DNA of 64,000 nt, taken from an uncultured Roseburia sp. Lineage in GTDB: Bacteria; Bacillota; Clostridia; Lachnospirales; Lachnospiraceae. Within the stretch, counting starts at the first letter, position 1. The number at the start of each line of letters is the position of its first letter. Positions 16,673-25,237 of the stretch are shown here, piece after piece. A program made the translations under genes and the position numbers. The notes under the pieces were generated by a model, which made no database searches, was not told the DNA's origin, and was given only the letters and a program-made list of their open reading frames with translations. The stretch is taken from contig CALWHT010000010.1 of the NCBI GenBank assembly GCA_944380515.1, positions 1-64,000 of the forward strand, written 5' to 3'.

Positions 16673-17845
16673 TTAGCGATAGGATTTCTCATATATCATC
16701 CGGCAGTCCTCGTGATTCAGCTCGCACGGATCCGCCGTAAACAGACCTCCCATTGTCTCTCTGGCATTTGCGGCCAGCGTGTCGGCTTCCTCCCTGGCAA
16801 TGCCGTAATCACTCATCTTAAGCTCAGCAACGCCGCATGCCTCCTGTAACTGCACCAGAGCCGTGACAAAATCCTCAGCCCGCTGCGCGTCCTGCACGCC
16901 CATGGCCTTTGCCATGCGGATAAATCGCTCGTCACAGACATGCTTCTCCACAAAGTACCGGTAATACTCTGTCGAAATCATGATGAGCCCCGCGCCGTGC
17001 GGCAGTTGCTGATGGTAAGCGCTCATGGCATGCTCCATTGCATGCTCGCTGGTGCAGCTGCTTAGGGTCATGACAACGCCGGAAAGGGTATTGGCGAACG
17101 CCACGTGCTCCCTTGCCTCAATGTCATTGCCGTCTTTGACCGCGCGCGCTAAGTATGCCGCGATATTTTTAATCGCCGTCAGCGCGTACATATCGCTCAT
17201 AAGATTTGCTGCCTTTGAAATATAACATTCCACGGAATGAAACAGCGCGTCAAAGCCCTGATATGCGGTAAATTTCGCGGGTACTGTCTTCATCAGCTCC
17301 GCATCCACGATCGCAAGTACGGGGAACAGTTCGTCAATTCCGCCGAAGCCGATTTTTTCGTTTGTCTCGGTCTTGGTAATGACGCCCCACTGGTCTACCT
17401 CGGAGCCGGTTCCCGCCGTGGTCGTGATTGCCACAATCGGCAGCGGCCTGTTTGCAATCGGTTTTGCCTTTCCGGTCTTTCCGAATGCATAGTCCCACAA
17501 ATCGCCTTCGTTCGTTGCCGCAACCGCGATCGCCTTCGAAGCGTCCATCACACTTCCGCCGCCCAGCGCAACGATAAAGTCACAGCCGTTTTCCTTTGCG
17601 AACACTCCGCCCTCCTCGACGGTTTCCTTTAACGGATTTGCCTCGATTTTGCTGAATACGGTATACGTGCAGCCCGCTTTTTCAAGCTCTGATGCCACGC
17701 GGTCAAAGGCTCCGCTCTCCTTCGCCGATTTGCCGTTTGATGTAAGCAAAAGCGCCTTTTTCCCCGGAAGCTTCTGCTCATGCAGGCTGTTTAACGCGCC
17801 TGCCCCAAATAAAATCCTCGTCGGTACATACATCTGAAAATTCAT
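16673..17845 (-). CDS. Iron-containing alcohol dehydrogenase
   Basis: A 390-residue group III NAD(P)-dependent dehydrogenase, probably reducing an aldehyde or oxidising an alcohol. The nucleotide motif GGGSVMDASKA is near 95-105. The iron ligands are in DALFHSVECY (Asp/His) and in HAMEHAM and HGAGLIM (His). It is the first gene of the MerR-controlled operon. The butanol dehydrogenase-like subgroup is likely; the natural substrate is unknown. Confidence 0.93.
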   Translation of the reverse strand: MNFQMYVPTRILFGAGALNSLHEQKLPGKKALLLTSNGKSAKESGAFDRVASELEKAGCTYTVFSKIEANPLKETVEEGGVFAKENGCDFIVALGGGSVMDASKAIAVAATNEGDLWDYAFGKTGKAKPIANRPLPIVAITTTAGTGSEVDQWGVITKTETNEKIGFGGIDELFPVLAIVDAELMKTVPAKFTAYQGFDALFHSVECYISKAANLMSDMYALTAIKNIAAYLARAVKDGNDIEAREHVAFANTLSGVVMTLSSCTSEHAMEHAMSAYHQQLPHGAGLIMISTEYYRYFVEKHVCDERFIRMAKAMGVQDAQRAEDFVTALVQLQEACGVAELKMSDYGIAREEADTLAANARETMGGLFTADPCELNHEDCRMIYEKSYR

Positions 17846-17886
17846 TGCTTTCCACTCCTTTTACTCAGTTTTTTGTTTCTGAGCAA

Positions 17887-17917
17887 AGTGTAGCACCTGG
17901 AGTAAACTCCAGGTCAA
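17887..17917 (-). promoter_or_regulatory. MerR-type promoter of the alcohol dehydrogenase operon
   Basis: On the minus strand TTGACC (17917-17912) and TACACT (17892-17887) are separated by 19 bases. The spacer is filled by the palindrome ACCTGGAGTTTACTCCAGGT. An over-long spacer with a palindrome is the hallmark of MerR-activated promoters. Confidence 0.88.
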
Positions 17918-18005
17918 GAGGTTTTCGCAAATTTTTTTGCTATTCGTATTCCGCTGTGCTTTTCTCAATTATAGCCATCCGGCAGGCCAGTGTAAAGTCA
18001 GGAAA

Positions 18006-18034
18006 AGCGGGCAGATAAAAACCTGCCCGCTCCG
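18006..18034 (-). terminator. Terminator of the two-component operon
   Basis: GCGGGCAG...CTGCCCGC stem with a T-rich loop and a following TTTTCC on the minus strand, directly after the histidine kinase stop codon. Confidence 0.8.
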
Positions 18035-18037
18035 GGT

Positions 18038-20524
18038 TTAATCCTCACCCGCCTCTTCAAAGCCGAGTACCACCTTAAACAAATCTCCGTCCACATAAAG
18101 CCGGAAGCTTCCGCCCATCAAATCCATCAGACTCCCGGCGATGGAAAGCCCGAGACCGCTGCCCTCCGTATTTCTGGAGCTGTCGCCGCGGACAAACCGC
18201 TCCATCAGTTCCTCACTGCTGATATTTAACGGATACCTTGACGTATTGCGGAAGGTAATCACAACCTGCGCCTCTTTTACTTCAAGGTTGATGTATACTC
18301 TTGTGCCGCTCTGCGCATATTTACAGATATTATTCATCAAATTGTCAATGACGCGCCAGAAGTGTCTGCTGTCCGCCATGATGTAGACCGGCTGCTTGGG
18401 CTGGGAAATCATCAGCTCCAACCCTGCAGCCTGTGTTTTTTCCTCAAACTCTCCAACCGTCTGCACAAGGAAGATTCCCGCCTCCAGCCGCTCCAAATGT
18501 ACCGGAAGATTTCCGGTGGACGCCTTGGACGCCTCGATTAAATCCTCGATCAGCTTTTTCAGCCGGTCGGACTGGCGCTTTAGCACCTCTAAATACTCAC
18601 ACGCCGTCTCATTCTGCAAATCCTCTTTTTCCAGCAAATCCACATAATTAATAATGGAAGTCAGCGGCGTTTTGATGTCATGCGAAACGTTAGTAATGAG
18701 CTCTGTCTTAAAGCGTTCGCTTTTCATGCGTTCCTCCACCGCCCGGGTCATTCCCTCGCCGATGTTATTGATATTTTCTCCGTGCCGCCGAAATTCCCCG
18801 CTCATCCGCTTCGTATTGATTTTATGGTCCGCCTCGCCGCCGGCGATTTTCTCTGTTCCTTCCTTTAAATAGTACATCTGGATGCTTATCCACAGGATTA
18901 CAGGATAGAGAATCAGTTTTTCCACAAACCACAGCAACACTGCCCAGCCGTCGTTCACAAATGCCACAAGCCCGAAAAATTCAAGCACCGCCAAAACCCC
19001 AAGCACCAGAATGATTTTCCACAAAAATCCGATATTGCTCCAAACCATTCCGCAGAAGTTCCGAACTGCCTTAAAAATCCGCCAGCACACCGTATTCCGC
19101 CACCATTTTCCAAGCTTTACCCGCACGGAGAAGCCAAGCAAAAACAGTAGCAGCAGCCAGCCCATGCAAAGCGCAAGCCCCGCGCATATAATCAGCACCG
19201 GCGCGACACTCCCTCTGCTTGCGGTATCGGTGAGCCATAAAAGTCCGATAAACAGCAATACCTCTGCCGCTCCAATCACAACCGCGTAAATATCAAGCGG
19301 AATCTTATCCACAGCCAGCGGTACGATTTCGTCCGTTCCGCTCCGGTGTCCTGCCGCCGACATCAAATAGACAAAGGCTGCAAGTCCCAGGGCAAAAGAG
19401 ACAAATATAATCGCAAAAACCGGATAACGCATGCTGTAGCAGAAGGTAAGCCATGTGTTCGCCTGCACAAACATATCCGCGCTGCCCCAGCCGGTTCCCA
19501 CCGCCTCGGGCAGCAGGGAAACCACATAATAGGTCGTTCTTTCCGAAGCGCTGTTTCCCTCATTGACCCAGAGCGTATAATTGTCATCCAGATAGTAATC
19601 CGTCAGCTCCGTAAACTCCCCCGGCTCCATTGCTGTCGAATCGATGAGCTTTACCTGCGACATATCAATCGAGCGGACGTTATCGAGCCAAAGTGTTCCC
19701 CAATTCTCATAAGCAAGACTTGTTCCGTCAAACATGGAAAACGTAATATACGGCTCTTGCAGAATTTCTTCCACCGTCCTTTGCTCCGCATTGTCCCCCG
19801 TCGTGGTTTCCGTGGTCGTAATGCTCTCATCGGACGCGCCTTCCACCGCCGGCGCCTCGTAGGACTCCCCGGCTGTATCGACCGCCTCTGTCTGTGTAAC
19901 CTCTGTCCATGTGGAGTTCGTGTACATCTTTTCATCAAAGTCATAGAAGCAGGTGAGCGTTCCGTTTTCCGTTTCAATCTCGACGGTCTGCACCGGATAG
20001 TACTGTCCCTCCGCGGAATAGTAGAAAATTCCCTGCGCCGTGTCATAGCAGATACCGTCCGCATACAGACTGCGCCAGTCTCCTTCCCCATGAATAACGT
20101 AAGCATAGCCCGTAAGGAAATCGCCTCCGTACATAATCCGGTCCTGCTCGGAGAGCGTCTCCGAATAAACCTGCAAATCCTCAAGCTCTACATGCTCGGT
20201 AAAGTTGCGCTCCAGATAAGAGCTGTCATCATTCAAATCGATACCATCGAGACTTTCCGCCTGTATAATACCATAGCGGAACGCTTTATCCGCAAACGTC
20301 TCGCTGTTCGTCCCCTGTGCAAGGCCGTCTAACGCCACCAGCGAATAACGTGCGGTCACATCCAAAAACCATTCTTCTCTCGTTTTTTCAATCGTATTTC
20401 CGTACATATCGGCGCTCAGCATCAAAAGCATGCCCGCCGCGCTTGCGGCAAAGCAAAGAGCGCACACACTGATTAAAATCCATGCCGTAATTTTTCCGGC
20501 TATGGAACCCTTCCATTTTTTCAT
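18038..20524 (-). CDS. Sensor histidine kinase with large extracellular domain and multiple membrane helices
   Basis: An 828-residue membrane kinase. One N-terminal helix (about 10-32) is followed by an extracellular region to about 360 with an acidic Thr/Glu stretch. About six helices (365-570) come next, then a HisKA domain with His615 (NVSHDIKTPLTS). The ATPase domain has an N-box with NNICK and a G-box GSGLGLS. The signal is unknown; the multi-helix module is unusual for VanS-like kinases. The gene follows its response regulator by 22 bp, and its ribosome site comes from a tail copy of the dispersed repeat (20532-20546). Confidence 0.92.
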   Translation of the reverse strand: MKKWKGSIAGKITAWILISVCALCFAASAAGMLLMLSADMYGNTIEKTREEWFLDVTARYSLVALDGLAQGTNSETFADKAFRYGIIQAESLDGIDLNDDSSYLERNFTEHVELEDLQVYSETLSEQDRIMYGGDFLTGYAYVIHGEGDWRSLYADGICYDTAQGIFYYSAEGQYYPVQTVEIETENGTLTCFYDFDEKMYTNSTWTEVTQTEAVDTAGESYEAPAVEGASDESITTTETTTGDNAEQRTVEEILQEPYITFSMFDGTSLAYENWGTLWLDNVRSIDMSQVKLIDSTAMEPGEFTELTDYYLDDNYTLWVNEGNSASERTTYYVVSLLPEAVGTGWGSADMFVQANTWLTFCYSMRYPVFAIIFVSFALGLAAFVYLMSAAGHRSGTDEIVPLAVDKIPLDIYAVVIGAAEVLLFIGLLWLTDTASRGSVAPVLIICAGLALCMGWLLLLFLLGFSVRVKLGKWWRNTVCWRIFKAVRNFCGMVWSNIGFLWKIILVLGVLAVLEFFGLVAFVNDGWAVLLWFVEKLILYPVILWISIQMYYLKEGTEKIAGGEADHKINTKRMSGEFRRHGENINNIGEGMTRAVEERMKSERFKTELITNVSHDIKTPLTSIINYVDLLEKEDLQNETACEYLEVLKRQSDRLKKLIEDLIEASKASTGNLPVHLERLEAGIFLVQTVGEFEEKTQAAGLELMISQPKQPVYIMADSRHFWRVIDNLMNNICKYAQSGTRVYINLEVKEAQVVITFRNTSRYPLNISSEELMERFVRGDSSRNTEGSGLGLSIAGSLMDLMGGSFRLYVDGDLFKVVLGFEEAGED

Positions 20525-20531
20525 ATAAATC

Positions 20532-20546
20532 CTCCATTCCGGAGCG
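20532..20546 (-). repeat. Dispersed leader repeat, tail-only copy D, forming a ribosome site
   Basis: CGCTCCGGAATGGAG on the minus strand, identical to the ends of the full copies. It begins directly after the response regulator TAA stop and ends 7 bases before the kinase ATG, supplying its Shine-Dalgarno sequence. Confidence 0.75.
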
Positions 20547-21233
20547 TTATGCCTCCATTTTGTAGCCGCGGCCCCAGACTACCTTTAAATAACGCGGCTC
20601 TGCCGGATTATACTCCACCTTTTCCCTCAAATGTCGGATATGCACCGCCACGGTATTTTCCGTACCGTAGGGATTATCCTTCCATACCTGTTCATAGATC
20701 TGATTCGGCGAAAACACCTTGCCGGGATTCTCCATCAAAAGCTTTAAAATATCATATTCCGTCCGGGTCAGTGATACTCTCTCCCCGTCCAGAGTCACCT
20801 CCTTGGTGCGGTCGTCAAGCTCAATTCCGCCGATGACGAGGGTCTCGCTTTTCACGTTTCCTCCCCCGAGGAGCATGTAGCGTCTGAGCTGCGATTTCAC
20901 GCGCGCCTGCACCTCCACCGGGTTAAACGGCTTCGTGATGTAGTCATCCGCACCCACCGTAAGTCCCAGTATCTTATCGGTATCCTCGCTCTTGGCCGTC
21001 AGAAGTATGACCGGAACGTTGCTCACCTCCCGGATTTTTACCATAGCGGAGATTCCATCCAGCTCCGGCATCATAATATCCATGAGTACCAGGTGGATTT
21101 CATGCTCGTTCAGCACCTTCAGCGCCTCCCTTCCGTTATAGGCCTCGAAAACCTGATAGCCGTCCGCCGTCAGATATATTTTTAATGCGGATACAATATC
21201 CTTCTCATCGTCACATACCAGTATGCTGTACAT
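20547..21233 (-). CDS. OmpR-family response regulator
   Basis: A 228-residue DNA-binding regulator. The receiver domain (1-120) has acidic pocket residues Asp8-Asp9, phosphoacceptor Asp52 (VLMDIMMPELDG) and Lys near 103. A winged-helix output domain (130-228) ends in VWGRGYKMEA. It pairs with the kinase downstream. The real start is MYSILV: the 23-codon upstream extension beginning MADANWKF is translated repeat sequence, not protein. The leader contains repeat copy A with an upstream ORF. Confidence 0.94.
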   Translation of the reverse strand: MYSILVCDDEKDIVSALKIYLTADGYQVFEAYNGREALKVLNEHEIHLVLMDIMMPELDGISAMVKIREVSNVPVILLTAKSEDTDKILGLTVGADDYITKPFNPVEVQARVKSQLRRYMLLGGGNVKSETLVIGGIELDDRTKEVTLDGERVSLTRTEYDILKLLMENPGKVFSPNQIYEQVWKDNPYGTENTVAVHIRHLREKVEYNPAEPRYLKVVWGRGYKMEA

Positions 21234-21240
21234 CTCTAAT

Positions 21241-21330
21241 CTCCATTCCGGAGCGTTTTTTGCGACGGGGGGCGACGCAAATTTCCAATTTGCGTCTGCC
21301 ATCAGGGCTCATTTGTGACGCTCCGGCACA
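21241..21330 (-). repeat. Dispersed leader repeat, full copy A (core)
   Basis: On the minus strand the element runs from GTGCCGGAGCGTCAC to CGCTCCGGAATGGAG. The ends pair (CCGGAGCGT with ACGCTCCGG) and an inner hairpin GACGCAAAT/ATTTGCGTC lies between. The last bases are the Shine-Dalgarno of the response regulator. The same element is found at 34528-34617 and 54807-54897. Confidence 0.85.
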
Positions 21331-21389
21331 ATATAGCCAACGCAAACAAGTTTGCGTTTGAAAAATAAGCTATCGAGCTTATTTTTCAA
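21309..21389 (-). CDS. Possible leader peptide (upstream ORF) in repeat copy A
   Basis: A 26-codon ORF starting at TTG with GGGAGGAG 5 bases upstream. The peptide begins MKNKLDSLFF and ends VPERHK, overlapping the start of the repeat core. A related ORF is in copy B. An in-frame ATG 15 codons earlier would give 41 residues but has a weak site. Expression is not shown; conservation of the reading frame in two copies is the only support. Confidence 0.45.
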   Translation of the reverse strand: MKNKLDSLFFKRKLVCVGYIVPERHK

Positions 21390-21391
21390 AC
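21356..21391. repeat. Perfect hairpin module attached to repeat copy A
   Basis: GTTTGAAAAATAAGCT and AGCTTATTTTTCAAAC are perfect 16-bp inverted arms around a 4-base centre. The copy at 34622-34657 has GTGTG/CACAC at the ends, a paired change in both arms that keeps the stem intact. Confidence 0.85.
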
Positions 21392-21463
21392 TATCTCCTC
21401 CCTCACACCCTCCGCGCGCCCGACCATCCGGCATCGGAGCTGCGCTTCCGTGTTTATGGTTTT

Positions 21464-21492
21464 ATTGTAGCGGAATAATTATGAATTTCCAA
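21464..21492 (-). promoter_or_regulatory. Promoter of the two-component operon
   Basis: TTGGAA (21492-21487) and TACAAT (21469-21464) with a 17-base spacer on the minus strand. It predicts a leader of about 220 nt that includes the hairpin module, the upstream ORF and the repeat core. Confidence 0.6.
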
Positions 21493-21519
21493 TCGGTCAA
21501 AACATTAAGATTTGATGAA

Positions 21520-21558
21520 GAAACGGCAGCCGCCTTCCGCAAAAGACGCTGCCGTTTC
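21520..21558 (-). terminator. Hairpin after the helicase gene
   Basis: GAAACGGCAGC and GCTGCCGTTTC are perfect 11-bp arms 17 bases past the helicase stop codon. The minus-strand tail TTCATC is weak, while the plus-strand side has a T-rich run. Confidence 0.5.
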
Positions 21559-21574
21559 AAAAATCTTTTTTATT

Positions 21575-23167
21575 CTATTTCTGGTTCGCAGGCTCCATAT
21601 TCACGGAGCGGCCCTTGATTTTGGCGTGCTTCATGCCCTCCAAAACCTCTCTGCCGTATTCCCTCGGAACCTCCACAAAGGTGTATTTGTCATACATATC
21701 AATGGCTCCGACCAGCTTTCCGGGCATACCGGACTCCCCGGCAACCGCGCCTAAAATGTCTCCCGGTTTTATGCGGTCCTTTTTCCCGATGTTGATAAAC
21801 AGGCGGACCATGCCTTCCTCCGCCCCGGTATTCTCAAAATCAGGCTCCTCGTCCCTGTCGTTGTCAAGGCTGACCTGCCCGAGCGCCTGCTTTAAAAATG
21901 CGGCTGCGATATCCATTGCCGTATAGTCGGATTCATTAATCTGCCTTTCGATGATGTCTATCATATCCCGGATATTTTCTTCATCAATAATTCTGGCGAT
22001 TTCATCCATCACCTTCTCCGCCTTAATCTGTGCCACGTCGTCCGTGGACGGAATCGGCATCGCAACGATTTTTGTCTTGCAGTAGCGCATGATGTCCTTT
22101 AACTTATAGACCTCCTTGCCCTTCACGAAGGTGAAGGCCCGCCCGGTGCGCCCCGCACGGCCGGTACGTCCGATGCGGTGTACATAATACTCATCATCCT
22201 GGGGAATATCGTAATTAAATACCGCCTCGACATCATCCACGTCAATTCCACGCGCAGCCACGTCGGTGGCAATCAAAATCTCGGTCTTCCCGGTGCGGAA
22301 GCTCTTCATCACACGGTCCCTCTGCGTCTGCTTCATGTCGCCGTGAAGCCCCTCGGCAAAGTAGCCGCGCCCCTGCAGCTCCCCTGTCAGCTCATCAACC
22401 ATCCGTTTGGTGTTGCAGAACACCAGCGAAAGCTTGGGATTGTAATAATCGAGCAGCCTCGTTAAAACCTCGACCTTATCTTTTCGTTTTACATCATAAT
22501 AATACTGCTCAATGCTGGGTACGGTCAGTTCTTTTTTTACGACCTTAATCGTGACAGCGTCATGCTGGTATTTTCTGGTAATATCCAGAATGGGCTTTGG
22601 CATAGTCGCGGAAAAAAGCACCGTCTGCCGTCCCTCCTCGGGAATATACTGCAAAATCGTCTCGATGTCCTCGCGGAAGCCCATGTTTAACATCTCGTCC
22701 GCCTCATCCAAAACAACGGTGTTGACTGCCTCGCAGCGGATGGTTTTTCTCCGCAGATGGTCCATCACACGCCCCGGCGTTCCGATAATAATCTGCGCGC
22801 CTCCCTTTAAGGCCTTTATCTGGCGGCCGATTTCCTGCCCTCCGTACACCGGAAGCACCTTGATGCCGTGCATATATTTCCCGAGCCTGCGGATTTCGTC
22901 CGCCACCTGGATTGCCAGCTCCCTTGTCGGAGATAAAATAATAACCTGCGTTTTTCTATTGTCCGGATCCACCTTATGGAGAACCGGGATTCCGAAGGAA
23001 GCCGTCTTTCCGGTTCCCGTCTGTGCCTGTCCGATAACGTCCACCCCCGACATCACAACGGGGATTGCCTGGCTCTGAATCGGCGTCGCCTCCTCAAAAC
23101 CCATTTCCTCAATCGCACGCAGCACCTGCGGATATAAATTTAATTGTTCAAATCTAACTGTTTCCAT
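21575..23167 (-). CDS. DEAD-box RNA helicase with DbpA-type RNA-binding domain
   Basis: A 530-residue ATP-dependent RNA helicase. The motifs in order are AQTGTGKTASF (I), PTRELAIQ (Ia), DEAD, SAT and HRIGRTGRAGRTGRA (VI). The final 75 residues (MVRLFINIGKKDRIKPGDIL onward) are a DbpA/CsdA-like RRM fold that targets structured RNA, often 23S rRNA. I start at METVRF with AAAGGA 4 bases upstream. The gene is monocistronic. Relatives act in ribosome assembly or cold adaptation. Confidence 0.93.
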   Translation of the reverse strand: METVRFEQLNLYPQVLRAIEEMGFEEATPIQSQAIPVVMSGVDVIGQAQTGTGKTASFGIPVLHKVDPDNRKTQVIILSPTRELAIQVADEIRRLGKYMHGIKVLPVYGGQEIGRQIKALKGGAQIIIGTPGRVMDHLRRKTIRCEAVNTVVLDEADEMLNMGFREDIETILQYIPEEGRQTVLFSATMPKPILDITRKYQHDAVTIKVVKKELTVPSIEQYYYDVKRKDKVEVLTRLLDYYNPKLSLVFCNTKRMVDELTGELQGRGYFAEGLHGDMKQTQRDRVMKSFRTGKTEILIATDVAARGIDVDDVEAVFNYDIPQDDEYYVHRIGRTGRAGRTGRAFTFVKGKEVYKLKDIMRYCKTKIVAMPIPSTDDVAQIKAEKVMDEIARIIDEENIRDMIDIIERQINESDYTAMDIAAAFLKQALGQVSLDNDRDEEPDFENTGAEEGMVRLFINIGKKDRIKPGDILGAVAGESGMPGKLVGAIDMYDKYTFVEVPREYGREVLEGMKHAKIKGRSVNMEPANQK

Positions 23168-23532
23168 TCTTTCCTTTCTCAAAACGTCCGTCCGATTTTT
23201 CCGCGGACGCACGTCTGCGGCGTTTCACCTGGCCCCACAGGGCAAACTAATAGGGGCTGTCATGACAGCCCCTTCATAAGCGCAACAGTCTGAATGATAA
23301 CACGACACTTCGCTTTTGTCAAGAAAAAACTGCTCTGTCAATAACGATTATGTAACCCAAAACCTGAAACGCACTCAGGCTCCGGGCAGGTTCATATAAA
23401 AAGCAATCGACAGAAACGTATTTCACCCATACCGTAGCTTTTTTCTTTCCGCTCCCCCGTAAAAATGTAATATTTCGATTGCGGGTTTTCCTACATAATG
23501 TATTCTATGCGGAAACAATCGAAACGTTCCGT
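23168..23532. other. Non-coding interval upstream of the helicase gene
   Basis: This 365-base stretch has no credible gene. It contains AGGGGCTGTCATGACAGCCCCT (two halves, 23252-23273), a perfect palindrome, and a smaller stem around 23203-23222. A weak CCTGA/TCAGG hairpin with TTTT at about 23360-23385 on the minus strand could end the GGDEF transcript. The palindrome would lie in the helicase leader. Confidence 0.5.
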
Positions 23533-25155
23533 CTAAATATGCTCTTTCTCGTCCGGTCCGTCCAAATGACCTATTGCAATGCCATTCCTGTTCTTTTCCT
23601 TCACCTGGTAGAGCATTCTGTCCGCGGTGTGCAGAAAATCCCAGCTTTTCGTCTCATCGCCGGGCACGTCGCAGCAAATTCCCTGCGAAATGGTTATCTG
23701 ATCAAGCCCCTCGGAATAATCATGCTTTAGCTTAAGACCCATGATGCGCTCACGAAGCCGTTCCGCCTCCCCGTAAACTTCCGCCTCAGTCATATCCTCA
23801 TAGATAATGATAAATTCGTCCCCGCCGTAGCGCGCACAGAAAATCCGGTCATTCTGCATGGCCGCAAGCTGTCCCGCGATTGCGGTGATACATGCGTCAC
23901 CTGCCTGATGACCGTAATGGTCGTTGTACTGCTTAAAATAATCAATATCGAGAATTTCCACCGCCAGCAGCTTTTGACCCCTTTTCGCCCGCTCAAACGC
24001 CGTCTCGGAATATTCGTTCAGCCGGAAGCGGTTCGGCAGTTGTGTCAGCGCATCTGTCTCCGATTTTTCCTGAAGTCTGATATTGTCCGCTTCCACCTCC
24101 CTGCGTTTCTCATTGGCCCGCTCTAAGGAGCTTCGAAGGCCGAGCATATTCGCGATGATATATCGATTTTCACGCTCCATCATTTCGGACAGCTCATAAT
24201 AAACTCCCGCCGCCTTAAAATAAGCGTCATGATCCCTGTTTTTCCGGTAATATCTGATTTGCAGAGAAACCATTTTTTTTTGCAGATTTACCATTTTCGC
24301 CTGTTTCACAAGCTGCTCCAGTATGCCGGACACCTTTAAAAAGCCTTCGTCGCAGCCGATTTCCAATAGCAGCCCGCAAAGCCGGTAAAAGTCGTCAAAT
24401 ACGTCCATTACCGCCATATCCGCATTGATTTCCCTGCAAACGGTGCAGATACACGCGTCTCGCTGTTCTATCTGCCCCATGCGGTGATAAAGCTGTGCCT
24501 GAAAGCACAGTGCGTAAAGCTGTTCTGTCTTCCCGATATGCGAGAGACATTCCTCCTGTAACCGCCTGACATAGCTCTGCGCCCTTTCCGTCATGCCGCG
24601 CAGCATATAGCTGCTGCCGAGGCTGACATAAATGCAGGTCAAAATTGCATAGTAGTCCTCCGTCTGCCCTGACCGGCGCAGGCAGCCGAGGCTCCCCTCA
24701 AAATACTTCTGCGCCTCGACATATTGCCCGTTCGAGAGGTAGAGATTTCCCAGGTTTAAACGGATCATATTTTCTATCTCATATAATTCGTACTTTTTAC
24801 ACACGCTAAGCCCCATCAGATAATAATCCATTGCAATCGGTTCGTTTCCCCGATTCACGGAAGCAATCGCGAGAATATTGTACGCGCGGGCAAGCAGCTC
24901 CCACTGCTTCGAACGCTCCAGGCAGGAAACTGCCTTTGTAATGGATTGAAAAAAATGCTCTCCGTCGTTTAACAGATAATAGGTTTCTCCCGCATAGTAG
25001 GACGCGAAGCCAAGCAGCCCCGCGTCGTCATGTTCCCCGGCAAACCGCGCAAGCCTGCCGCAGTATTTTAACGTCCGCTCCGCATCGCTCCCGCGACACG
25101 CAAGCACCTCTTTCACGCAGTCATCCACTGTGCCGCCATATCCGAAAGACCCCAT
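23533..25155 (-). CDS. Diguanylate cyclase with N-terminal TPR-like repeats
   Basis: A 540-residue cytosolic protein. Residues 1-350 are helical tetratricopeptide-like repeats without a membrane segment. A coiled-coil linker (about 340-365) follows, and then the GGDEF domain with an intact RYGGDEFIIIYED active site near 460. The intact motif predicts synthesis of cyclic di-GMP. GGGAG lies 8 bases before the ATG. It stands alone. TPR-GGDEF proteins probably respond to a protein or peptide partner; which one is unknown. Confidence 0.92.
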   Translation of the reverse strand: MGSFGYGGTVDDCVKEVLACRGSDAERTLKYCGRLARFAGEHDDAGLLGFASYYAGETYYLLNDGEHFFQSITKAVSCLERSKQWELLARAYNILAIASVNRGNEPIAMDYYLMGLSVCKKYELYEIENMIRLNLGNLYLSNGQYVEAQKYFEGSLGCLRRSGQTEDYYAILTCIYVSLGSSYMLRGMTERAQSYVRRLQEECLSHIGKTEQLYALCFQAQLYHRMGQIEQRDACICTVCREINADMAVMDVFDDFYRLCGLLLEIGCDEGFLKVSGILEQLVKQAKMVNLQKKMVSLQIRYYRKNRDHDAYFKAAGVYYELSEMMERENRYIIANMLGLRSSLERANEKRREVEADNIRLQEKSETDALTQLPNRFRLNEYSETAFERAKRGQKLLAVEILDIDYFKQYNDHYGHQAGDACITAIAGQLAAMQNDRIFCARYGGDEFIIIYEDMTEAEVYGEAERLRERIMGLKLKHDYSEGLDQITISQGICCDVPGDETKSWDFLHTADRMLYQVKEKNRNGIAIGHLDGPDEKEHI

Positions 25156-25237
25156 AGACAGCGCTCCCTTCTCTTGATCAGCTACTCCCCGACACTTTCA
25201 TATTATAGGATAGCATACTGACTTATTCAAGGAAAGT

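Noticed and set aside
19346-20332. 328-residue plus-strand ORF
   Set aside because: Antisense shadow of the histidine kinase; Arg/His-rich, no ribosome site.
20547-21302. Response regulator start at MADANWKF
   Set aside because: The first 23 codons are translated repeat copy A; the ribosome site is directly before MYSILV.
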